A DNA stretch of 7,695 nt from assembly GCA_012961645.1 (NCBI GenBank), contig DTYY01000173.1:1-7695 (forward strand). The letters are read 5' to 3'. The notes under the pieces were generated by a model, which searched no databases, was not told where the DNA came from, and saw only the letters and a program-made list of their open reading frames with translations. The DNA comes from Methanosarcinales archaeon. Lineage in GTDB: Archaea; Halobacteriota; Methanosarcinia; Methanosarcinales; Methanogasteraceae. Positions 1 to 7,534 of this stretch are shown piece after piece (the first letter of the stretch is position 1; every line of letters starts with the position of its first letter). Made by a program: the position numbers and the translations under genes.

Positions 1-60
1 ATACCGGTGATACCAGAAGACCATAAGGGCATCGATATGAGGAAGAATGTGATCTGATGG
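1..60. repeat. Left copy of a 60-bp direct repeat (RPA upstream region)
   Basis: This segment matches 1325-1384 at 56 of 60 positions. All four differences fall between positions 21 and 28, and the last 32 bases are identical. It ends with the same GTGATCTGATGG that carries the RPA start codon in the right copy. The repeat begins at the window edge, so its true left end is unknown. In the right copy it spans the RPA leader and start codon, which suggests a duplicated RPA promoter-leader. Confidence 0.9.
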
Positions 61-92
61 ACAGAATAGCAGATATCTATGTGTGTTGTTAA
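57..92 (+). pseudogene. Possible dead 5' end of a second RPA gene
   Basis: The ATG at the end of the left repeat opens a short frame of 11 codons, MDRIADIYVCC, then TAA. The intact RPA downstream begins MGETTDIAVIY from the equivalent ATG, and archaeal RPA proteins usually begin with a short stretch of this kind. The shared upstream 60 bp and the weakly similar first residues suggest the truncated start of an RPA paralogue. No later RPA sequence (OB-fold motifs such as GDETG or LWDD) is visible before the HEPN gene. The assignment rests on position more than on sequence. Confidence 0.35.
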
Positions 93-298
93 GCAACCCA
101 TTCCTTCATCCACCGGATCAGATCACTCCTGATTTGCACGCCGCATGACCTGACTGACGCTGACCTCCCGCCGTCTCTCGTCTCTCGTCAAATGCCGAAG
201 ACCGCAAACATAGATAACGAATGGATGAAAGAGAACCGAGTAGACAAGGGTGTTATGATAGGAGCATGTTTGAAATCACGTGATTAAGAGGTTAAAAG
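93..298. other. Non-coding stretch before the HEPN gene
   Basis: No convincing gene is visible on either strand. It holds a short tandem of GTCTCTC (about 173-188), a 31-codon + frame at 192-287 without a ribosome-binding site, and short - strand frames. The HEPN ribosome-binding site GAGGT lies at 288-292. No clear TATA box was found, so the HEPN promoter is not placed. Confidence 0.5.
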
Positions 299-805
299 AT
301 GAACAACATCCGGAAAACAATGGATTGGATTGAAATGGCGTTGGAAGACTTGGATAGTGCCGTTGCAAGTGTCACTGAAGGGAGATACCCCGGTAGTGTC
401 TTTCATGCGCAACAGTGCACAGAGAAACTCTTGAAAGCGGTTTTATATTTTTTTGGAATAATCCACGAAAAAACACACTTTCCATCCGACATACTGGCTG
501 AAGACATCTTGAATGATCCTGTGATGACACGTGAACTGCAACTCGATAAAGCACAGATTAAACTCTTACTGAAGATGGTTGATAACGCTTCTTCTCTTGA
601 GAAACAGCGGAGCATGCCGAGATATGGATGGGAGACGCGAGATAGGATCATAAAGCCGTCGGAGATATACAATGAACCGAAAGCAAAGGAGATCGTGAAC
701 CGATCACTCGAAACCCTGGATGCTGTTTATACCTTTTTCAAATCTCTAAATATGGATGAACTGGAGGATGTGCTGGAGGAGATGGAAAGATGTTTGAAGA
801 GATGA
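299..805 (+). CDS. HEPN domain protein (partner of MNT nucleotidyltransferase)
   Basis: This 168-residue protein matches the HEPN family in size and pattern. An N-terminal helix (WIEMALEDLDSA, 10-21) is followed by GRYPGSVFHAQQCTEKLLKA (28-47), the family signature around the conserved QQ.xEK..KA helix, then a TH at 59-60 and a C-terminal RYG...PSEIY segment (108-124) before a last helix. HEPN/MNT pairs are common in archaea and act as toxin-antitoxin-like modules, with the HEPN protein often an RNase. The usual C-terminal R-x4-6-H RNase motif is not visible: there is no histidine after residue 60. An R29/H36 pair does exist, but in the QQ helix. The start has GAGGT at 288-292, six bases upstream. 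The gene overlaps the MNT frame by 16 bases, so the two are co-transcribed. HEPN identity is fairly sure; RNase activity is doubtful. Confidence 0.85.
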   Translation: MNNIRKTMDWIEMALEDLDSAVASVTEGRYPGSVFHAQQCTEKLLKAVLYFFGIIHEKTHFPSDILAEDILNDPVMTRELQLDKAQIKLLLKMVDNASSLEKQRSMPRYGWETRDRIIKPSEIYNEPKAKEIVNRSLETLDAVYTFFKSLNMDELEDVLEEMERCLKR

Positions 806-1208
806 TTGATAATTACATAGAACGGATAAAAAGATTTAATGTAAAAAGTATTGTGCTATTTGGATCGGTTGCCAGAAACGATGCAAAGAAGCAGAGTGAT
901 GTGGATATACTCGTGATCGCGTCGGGACTACCTGATATAACGGAAAGATGTAACTTGTAACGGTTAAAAAACCCTCCAGAATCGAAGATATCTGGATGAC
1001 GCCGGATGAACTGGTCGAGATGGTCGATGCCAAGACCGGGTTTGTGGTGGATGCGCTGCTTGAGGGGCGGATATTACTGGACGATGGGACGATCAACGAT
1101 GCGAGAAGTCGGCTGATAGACTCTTTGAAGAGACTGAATGCAAAGAAGTTGAAACACGGCTGGTTTATACCGCGGGACGATTTGAGGACGGTAATATCGT
1201 TTGATTGA
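790..1208 (+). pseudogene. MNT-type nucleotidyltransferase (antitoxin), frameshifted
   Basis: The frame starts at ATG 790 inside the HEPN gene and encodes 56 residues. They include the nucleotidyltransferase motif FGSVAR (24-29) and the metal-binding SDVDILV (36-42, D37 and D39), then a stop at 958-960. The rest of the family lies in the -1 frame: from 954 it reads LVTVKKPSRIEDIWMTPDEL and on through DALLEGRILLDDGT to the stop at 1206-1208. This is the usual C-terminal part of archaeal MNT proteins (IEDIW.TPDE ... LLEGRIL). The two frames overlap only at 954-957, so one missing base there accounts for the break. Restoring it gives 139 residues, a normal length. MNT proteins bind and neutralise (in some systems AMPylate) their HEPN partner. 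A recent inactivating deletion or a sequencing error are both possible. Confidence 0.85.
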
Positions 1209-1324
1209 GTTTGAGTTCTCCAATCACAGAATCATCATCTCCACGAGATTGCTCCTGATCGTCCCACAGCAGGATCGACCGCTGATGACCGGGCTTGCTC
1301 TTTCGCACAGAAACAAATAATACA

Positions 1325-1384
1325 ATACCGGTGATACCAGAAGAGCACAGGAGCATCGATATGAGGAAGAATGTGATCTGATGG
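1325..1384. repeat. Right copy of the 60-bp direct repeat, spanning the RPA leader and start codon
   Basis: It is 56/60 identical to 1-60. It contains the probable RPA ribosome-binding elements (GAGG at 1363-1366 and GTGATC at 1373-1378) and the RPA start codon at 1381. Just upstream lies the AT-rich CAAATAATACAATA (about 1315-1328), the best candidate for a TATA element. Similarity to the left copy stops abruptly after ATGG. Confidence 0.9.
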
Positions 1385-2532
1385 GCGAAACAACGGATAT
1401 AGCGGTTATTTATGAGCGCCTGGGCGGTCGTGTAACGCTTGACGATTTCATGGCGAAGATCGAGGAGAAGGTTGCAACGATGGGCGGATTATGCGACGAA
1501 GAGACCGCCGCACTGCTGGTTGCTCAGGAACTCGGCGTGGATTCGCCAGCCATACGGATCAGGGATATCACATCCGGCGACAACGTAAGTTTCGGCTGCA
1601 AGGTGATCTCGGTCTCTGGCGTGCGCGAGTTCTCGCGTGATGATGGTTCGATCGGCAGGGTGGCAAACATCACGGTCGGAGACGAGACCGGTACGCTTCG
1701 GGTTTCACTCTGGGACGAACTCGTCGATGTCGTGAAGAGGGGCGGGATCGAGGCAGGGCAGCACCTGCAGATCAGCGGATACGCAAGAGATGGCTACGGC
1801 GGTGGCGTCGAGGTCTCGGTCGGCAGAACAGGGCATATAGAGGTGGTCGAGCCCATGCACGAGATCAACGTGGATGAGCGGTGGGATTCGATCGCAGACC
1901 TGCAAAGGCCCGAGTATAACGCGATCGATGTGAACGTGGTCGGGCAGGTGCTGCATATCGGCGATCTCCGCACCTTTGTTCGCAAAGGCAAACTGGACAG
2001 TACGGGCCGCGTCGGGAGTATCACGATCGGGGATGAGACCGGTAAGATCAGGGTGGTGCTGTGGGATGATCGGGCAGATTTGATGGAGGATTTGAATGCC
2101 GGAGATTGTATAGAGATTACAGGCGGATACACCCGTGAGAACAACTATGATGGTGCGACCGAGATCCATATCGGGGATCACGGCAGGATCGAAAAAACCG
2201 AAAAAAGAGTGGACTATGTTGAAAATGTCACCCAGCTCTCTGACATCGGCATCGACGAGACCTGTACGGTCGTTGGCTATGTCACCGGGCTTGAAGAGAC
2301 AAAAGAGATTACCCGCAGCGATGGCAACGTTTCAAAAGTGTTAAACATCCACATCTCGGACGAAACAGGGAGCAATCGGGTCAGGGTTGCACTCTGGGGA
2401 AATCATGCGGATATGCCGATTGATATTGGAGACAAGATTCAAATAATCGACTGTTATGTGAAATCTGGATGGAGTGGCGGTGTTGAGCTGAGCGTTGGAT
2501 GGAAGAGTTCGATACGTGTGATAGGGGATTAA
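1381..2532 (+). CDS. Replication protein A-like ssDNA-binding protein with three OB folds
   Basis: This 383-residue protein binds single-stranded DNA in replication, repair and recombination. An N-terminal helical segment (1-53, with IYERLGG) typical of archaeal RPA precedes three OB folds: about 58-156 (GDETGTLRVSLWDE at 100-113), 168-272 (GDETGKIRVVLWDD at 217-230) and 279-381 (SDETGSNRVRVALWG at 326-340). Each fold shows the strand pattern V.NI.(G/S)DETG...V.LW. No CxxC-type zinc finger is seen, unlike the short euryarchaeal RPAs, and four-OB forms also exist, so this is an intermediate three-fold architecture. The start is supported by the conserved N-terminus, but the ribosome-binding sites are poorly spaced: GTGATC ends two bases before the ATG and GAGG is 14 bases away. 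The gene stands alone, followed by an AT-rich terminator-like tract. Confidence 0.9.
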   Translation: MGETTDIAVIYERLGGRVTLDDFMAKIEEKVATMGGLCDEETAALLVAQELGVDSPAIRIRDITSGDNVSFGCKVISVSGVREFSRDDGSIGRVANITVGDETGTLRVSLWDELVDVVKRGGIEAGQHLQISGYARDGYGGGVEVSVGRTGHIEVVEPMHEINVDERWDSIADLQRPEYNAIDVNVVGQVLHIGDLRTFVRKGKLDSTGRVGSITIGDETGKIRVVLWDDRADLMEDLNAGDCIEITGGYTRENNYDGATEIHIGDHGRIEKTEKRVDYVENVTQLSDIGIDETCTVVGYVTGLEETKEITRSDGNVSKVLNIHISDETGSNRVRVALWGNHADMPIDIGDKIQIIDCYVKSGWSGGVELSVGWKSSIRVIGD

Positions 2533-2615
2533 TCTATAGTTTTGTGCTTCCAAACCATATCAGATTAATCTTTTTTGGGCAATACTTCTCAGACGTCCGT
2601 AATCATTGATTAATC
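2527..2615. repeat. Three copies of palindromic octamer GATTAATC
   Basis: GATTAATC occurs at 2527-2534 (overlapping the RPA stop codon), 2563-2570 and 2608-2615. Starts are 36 and 45 bp apart. The octamer is its own reverse complement. It may be chance in an AT-rich gap, part of termination, or a set of binding sites. Confidence 0.45.
2562..2576 (+). terminator. Terminator-like palindrome and T tract after RPA
   Basis: A perfect 10-bp palindrome AGATTAATCT (2562-2571) runs into six T residues (2571-2576), 30 bp after the RPA stop. Archaeal transcription often ends at such T-rich tracts. The stem is AT-rich and has no loop bases, so the T run is probably the active part. Confidence 0.5.
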
Positions 2616-2645
2616 ACCGGAACGACCCCACAGCTCTGGATCGCC

Positions 2646-2658
2646 GAAAGGCTTATAA
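2646..2658 (+). promoter_or_regulatory. Probable archaeal BRE/TATA promoter for the radical SAM gene
   Basis: GAAAGG followed by CTTATAA (2652-2658) matches the purine-rich BRE plus TATA layout of archaeal promoters. Initiation would be expected near 2678-2683, leaving a leader of about 100 bases before the ATG at 2779. A second AT-rich run, GTATATATTTT, lies about 2747-2757. If that were used, the transcript would start after the ribosome-binding site, so it is less likely. Confidence 0.5.
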
Positions 2659-2778
2659 CTATGCTGATGAAGGTTGTTAAGGCAACAAAAGAGGTCAGGT
2701 TTCCGATGGAAAATTAAATCACTGCGACGGTAAGACTTCTCTGTTCGTATATATTTTGAAGAGCGAGGTGATAAAACG

Positions 2779-3900
2779 ATGAACGGCATAAAATATCTTA
2801 CGAAACTCGATCAAATAGGTGAGTTGAGCGATGTAGAGCGATCTGCACTTAAAAAAGTCACCGAAAAGTTCGTATTTCGTACAAACGATTATTACCGGTC
2901 CCTGATAGATTGGGATAACCCTGATGACCCTATAAGGCGTATCGTGATACCAGACATAGAGGAAATCGAGGAATGGGGCGGACTTGATGCTTCCGGCGAA
3001 AGTATGTACACCACTGCCCCTGGTCTGCAGCACAAATACGAACGTACCGCACTCCTGCTGGTCACCGACGTATGCGGCGGGTACTGCCGTTTCTGTTTCA
3101 GAAAGCGGCTTTTCCTGAATGGTTGTGACGAGATTGCTCGTGATGTGACAGAAGGGATAGAATACATCCGCAAGCACGAGAAAATCACAAACGTTCTACT
3201 CTCTGGCGGTGATCCACTGATGCTGTCCACAAACAAGCTGGAAAGGATAATCAGCCAGATTCGGGAGATCGAACACGTTCGGATCATCCGCATCGGCACT
3301 AAAATGCCTGCCTTCAACCCATATCGGATCATCAATGATCCGTCCTTGCCTGAGATGATACGACGATACAGCACCGATCAGAAAAGGATCTATTTGATGG
3401 TTCAGTTCAATCATCCAAACGAGATCACCGATGCCGCAACCGAATCAATAAGCCACCTCATCAAGGCTGGCGCCATAATCGCCAACCAGACGCCGATGAT
3501 CCGCGGGGTCAACGATGATCCAAAAACCCTGTCTGAACTATTCAAGAAACTCTCCTTCATCGGTGTGGTCCCTTACTATGTCTTCCAGTGCCGCCCGACA
3601 TCGGGCAACAGAACATTCGTTGTTCCGGTCGAGGAGGCGTACGAGATCTTTCACAGGGCTCAGATGGATTGTTCAGGTCTTGCCAAGCGAGCGCGGCTGG
3701 TCATGTCTCATTCGAGCGGGAAGATCGAGGTGGTCGGAAAGACAGATAAACATATATTCCTCCGCTACCACCGGGCGGCTGATCCAAAACAGACCGCCGA
3801 TTTCCTGATTTTCAAGAGCAATCCTGATGCTTGCTGGTTCGACGATTACGATGAACCGATTATGGAATATTCGATCTCATCAAACGGCGATTCGTGCTGA
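2779..3900 (+). CDS. KamA-family radical SAM aminomutase-like protein (non-canonical subfamily)
   Basis: This 373-residue protein has the radical SAM cluster motif CGGYCRFC (C99, C103, C106, a Cx3Cx2C spacing) and SGGDPL (142-147), within a fold recognisable as lysine 2,3-aminomutase-like. The PLP-binding lysine is probably K315 in SHSSGK (310-315), where true lysine aminomutase has PGGGGK. Two positions that hold the substrate's epsilon-amino group in lysine 2,3-aminomutase (the Asp of CDLS and the Asp just before PGGGGK) are replaced: CRPT at 271-274 and the MSHSSGK stretch. Free lysine is therefore an unlikely substrate. A perfect GAGGTGAT (2765-2772) six bases before the ATG fixes the start. 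NIF3 follows after 42 bp. Related genes are often annotated simply as KamA family. Fold assignment is firm; reaction and substrate are unknown. Confidence 0.85.
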   Translation: MNGIKYLTKLDQIGELSDVERSALKKVTEKFVFRTNDYYRSLIDWDNPDDPIRRIVIPDIEEIEEWGGLDASGESMYTTAPGLQHKYERTALLLVTDVCGGYCRFCFRKRLFLNGCDEIARDVTEGIEYIRKHEKITNVLLSGGDPLMLSTNKLERIISQIREIEHVRIIRIGTKMPAFNPYRIINDPSLPEMIRRYSTDQKRIYLMVQFNHPNEITDAATESISHLIKAGAIIANQTPMIRGVNDDPKTLSELFKKLSFIGVVPYYVFQCRPTSGNRTFVVPVEEAYEIFHRAQMDCSGLAKRARLVMSHSSGKIEVVGKTDKHIFLRYHRAADPKQTADFLIFKSNPDACWFDDYDEPIMEYSISSNGDSC

Positions 3901-3910
3901 TATCGCAAGG

Positions 3911-3917
3911 TTTAAGT
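3911..3917 (+). promoter_or_regulatory. Possible TATA box for a near-leaderless NIF3 transcript
   Basis: TTTAAGT lies 26 to 32 bases before the ATG at 3943, the spacing expected between an archaeal TATA box and the start site of a leaderless mRNA. No GAGG-type ribosome-binding site is visible just upstream of the ATG, which agrees with leaderless translation. Read-through from the radical SAM gene is also possible. Confidence 0.4.
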
Positions 3918-3942
3918 CTAACAGGTCTGCTATCTATAATGT

Positions 3943-4713
3943 ATGCGGCTATCAGAAATGGTTGCTGTTCTTGAGGAAATCGCTCCTCCGGAACTTGCTT
4001 ATGAATCCGACCGGGATCGGAACGGATTAGTGCTCGATCGTGGGGGCAACGTGAACAAGGTTGCTGTTGCGCTGGATGTCACCGATTACGTGCTCGAGGA
4101 GGCTGCACGGGCTGAAGCAGATCTCCTGATCACACATCACACCCCGATATACCATCCGATACACCGGATATCAAAGACCCTTTCCGACTCGCTGAAGATC
4201 GCCCTTGAGAGCGAAATCTCGATATATACGATGCACACGAATTACGACAGGGTAGAGGGCGGTGTCAATGATGTGCTCGCAGAGTTGCTTGAATTGCAAG
4301 ATATTGAGGAACTGGGACCCGGTCGCATCGGGAGAACAGATCACCAGACGACCTCAGCGCTTGCAGAGTTTGTGGCGCGGAAGCTGAATGTATCTGTCAG
4401 ATGGATCGGCGAGCGTGAGATCGAGACGGTGATGGTCATCGGGGGCAGCGGTCTCAACGGAGAGTTTGTGGAGATTGCGATCAATGGAGGTGCTGATGTC
4501 CTTGTTTCAGGAGAACTGCGGCACGATGCGATCCGGAGTGCACAGAATCTGGCATTGATCGACGCCACGCATTATGCGACCGAAAATCCGGCAATGCAGC
4601 GGCTGTGCGAACGGTTGCCCGTCGATTCCGTGTTCATCGACCATATTCCTGAGGTGCAGATGGTGGATAATACCAGGATGGTGCATCTCGACCAGATGGC
4701 TTGGTATCTGTAG
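3943..4713 (+). CDS. NIF3/DUF34 family metal-binding protein (GTP cyclohydrolase I type 2 homologue)
   Basis: This 256-residue protein covers the single-domain NIF3 family length. The metal-site residues are present: LLITHHTP (61-68, H65 and H66), MHTNYD (97-102, H98 and D102) and ATHYATE (208-214, H210 and E214), corresponding to the dinuclear metal site of E. coli YbgI. GADVLVSGELRHD (183-195) is another family hallmark. The family is nearly universal, folds as a toroidal hexamer and has no settled cellular role. The GTP cyclohydrolase name is a database convention without strong support. ATG 3943 gives the typical N-terminus (MVAVLEEIAPPELA). An out-of-frame ATG at 3939 is ignored. It lies downstream of the KamA-like gene and convergent with glnK. 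Confidence 0.9.
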   Translation: MRLSEMVAVLEEIAPPELAYESDRDRNGLVLDRGGNVNKVAVALDVTDYVLEEAARAEADLLITHHTPIYHPIHRISKTLSDSLKIALESEISIYTMHTNYDRVEGGVNDVLAELLELQDIEELGPGRIGRTDHQTTSALAEFVARKLNVSVRWIGEREIETVMVIGGSGLNGEFVEIAINGGADVLVSGELRHDAIRSAQNLALIDATHYATENPAMQRLCERLPVDSVFIDHIPEVQMVDNTRMVHLDQMAWYL

Positions 4714-4775
4714 TCATCACGTGCTGCACAGGCGGAGTCTTGGTTGCTTTTGTGCGGGTTCATACACCGTTAAAT

Positions 4776-6556
<1,781 letters not shown>

Positions 6557-6580
6557 AGATTCACCTATCCTGTGTTTCAT

Positions 6581-6600
6581 CTTCCATGTTTTATAGGAAG
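6581..6600. promoter_or_regulatory. Inverted repeat CTTCC-N10-GGAAG upstream of amt
   Basis: Perfect 5-bp arms at 6581-6585 and 6596-6600 lie in the amt leader. On the - strand the spacer holds TATAAAAC, which could itself act as a TATA element. The arms resemble, in reversed order, the GGAA...TTCC half-sites of the methanogen nitrogen repressor NrpR, so this is not a match to that operator. A regulatory role is conjecture. Confidence 0.3.
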
Positions 6601-6615
6601 ACGGTAACTTACTGG

Positions 6616-6642
6616 TGAGTTATGCTATATAAAATTAACTCA
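6616..6642 (-). promoter_or_regulatory. amt promoter: TATA box flanked by a 7-bp inverted repeat
   Basis: On the - strand ATTTTATATAG (6625-6635) is a good archaeal TATA element, about 70 bp before the amt start codon. It is framed by the perfect inverted repeat TGAGTTA (6616-6622) and TAACTCA (6636-6642), with arm centres 20 bp apart, close to two helical turns. A dimeric regulator bound there would cover the TATA box, so repression is the simplest guess. A nearby CAGAG-TG-CTCTG (6641-6652) overlaps one arm. Confidence 0.55.
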
Positions 6643-6714
6643 GAGTGCTCTGATGCTTGATATGTGAAATGTCTCGGGTCTGCATGTAGCTACAAAAATC
6701 ACGACTTGGATAAT

Positions 6715-6722
6715 CTTAAGTA
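6715..6722 (+). promoter_or_regulatory. Possible TATA box for the decayed P-II gene
   Basis: CTTAAGTA lies about 32-39 bases before the ATG at 6754. It sits between two copies of TGGATAAT (6707-6714 and 6723-6730). No strong ribosome-binding site precedes the ATG, so a very short leader is likely if this promoter works. Confidence 0.3.
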
Positions 6723-6753
6723 TGGATAATAGGTAATCACCATCCGATAACCT

Positions 6754-7100
6754 ATGAAATGTGACATAGCAATAATACAACCTGAACGACTCGATTCTGT
6801 CAGGCGGGAGTTTCAGAAGGTCGAGGTGAACCGACTGACAGTATCATCGGTATCAGGATATGGCGCTCAAAAAGGATTTTAGAGATATATCAGGCATTCA
6901 AACTTGAGGCGAATCTTCTCGAAAAGATCAAGCTTGAGATAGCTGTAAACGATAACTTTCTCGCACCAACAATAGAAGCGACCCAGAAAGGAGCAAAAAA
7001 GAGCGAGAAAGATGAGATCGGAGATGGTAAGATATTTGTTCTGCCACTCGAGGATGTTGTGAGGATCATTACAGGCAAAACCGGTTCTGAGGCGATTTAA
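6754..7100 (+). pseudogene. Second P-II (GlnB/GlnK-like) gene, single-base frameshift
   Basis: From ATG 6754 the frame encodes 42 residues with the P-II N-terminal pattern (IAIIQPERLD ... LTVSSVSGYGAQKGF) and then stops at TAG 6880-6882. The rest continues in the -1 frame from about 6882: EIYQAFKLEANLLEKIKLEI through [18 protein letters not shown] to the stop at 7098-7100, a clear P-II B-loop and C-terminus. Adding one base at the junction gives 115 residues, the same length as the intact glnK in this window. In the rebuilt T-loop the Tyr51 position is not tyrosine (FKLEANLL replaces REYCVDLL), and there are about three extra residues before the GDGK loop. It is thus a divergent paralogue, not a recent copy. 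It is followed 18 bp later by an amt relic. Confidence 0.85.
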
Positions 7101-7118
7101 GTAGCGGAGGAGGAGAAA

Positions 7119-7525
7119 ATGACCATTGTTTTTGCAGATACTGCGTGGGTCCTGGTGTAATCAGCACTCATACTCTTCATGTTTGGGTCTTGTGGTAGTG
7201 ACACCTGCTGCCGGGTTTGTCACACCGATGACTGCTATCGCGTATCAGGTTTGCTGCCGGTTTCATCTGCTACAACGCAGTGATGCTGAAAGGCAGACTC
7301 GGATAAGGGTGACTCGCTCGATGTCTTCGGTGTCCATGACGTTGGTGAAGCCACAGACGCGCTCCTGACAGGCGTATTTGCGACCGTAAGATGGTGTATG
7401 CGCTGATCTGCACCCTTACAATCGGCTTTCTTCTGGAAAAGACGCTTGGGCTGAAAGTCTCTGTGAGCGAAGAGAATATCGGGCTTGATCAGACGCAGCA
7501 CGGAGAGAAAGGGTATAATTTCTGA
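7119..7525 (+). pseudogene. Heavily decayed ammonium transporter gene
   Basis: GGAGGAGGAG (7106-7115) precedes ATG 7119, which opens MTIVFADTAWVLV, a typical Amt N-terminus, then an in-frame TAA at 7158 and SALILFM. The next pieces lie in shifting frames. They read GLVVVTPAAGFVTPMTAI (from 7186), AAGFICYNAVMLKGRLG (from 7253), DSLDVFGVHDVGEATDALLTG (from about 7311), then VYALICTLTIGFLLEKTLGL and the SVSEENIGLDQTQHGEKGYNF tail, ending at 7525. Each matches the order of an Amt protein. Roughly 240 residues are missing after residue 22, with the first pore histidine among them, and a further piece before the last membrane segment. At least four frame changes and one nonsense codon make function impossible. 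Confidence 0.88.
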
Positions 7526-7534
7526 AGTTTGGTG

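Noticed and set aside
192..287. 31-codon + strand frame before HEPN (starts MPKTANIDNEWMK)
   Set aside because: No ribosome-binding site, no recognisable motif and short length. It may be a small protein but cannot be supported.
1..1384. CRISPR array or insertion sequence with terminal repeats
   Set aside because: There are only two copies, in direct orientation and 1.3 kb apart, and no transposase or recombinase is seen between them.
1705..2181. 158-residue - strand open frame within RPA
   Set aside because: It lies wholly opposite the conserved OB-fold coding sequence and has no family motif, so it is a shadow of the real gene.
2892..3374. 160-residue - strand open frame opposite the radical SAM gene
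   Set aside because: It is antisense to the radical SAM motifs and has no motif or ribosome-binding site of its own.
6581..6600. NrpR operator reading of CTTCC-N10-GGAAG
   Set aside because: The methanogen NrpR site has GGAA first and TTCC second with a shorter spacer, so orientation and spacing do not fit.
7126..7368. 80-residue + frame within the amt relic as a gene
   Set aside because: It only partly follows the Amt reading. Family residues jump between frames throughout, so this is a chance frame in a pseudogene.
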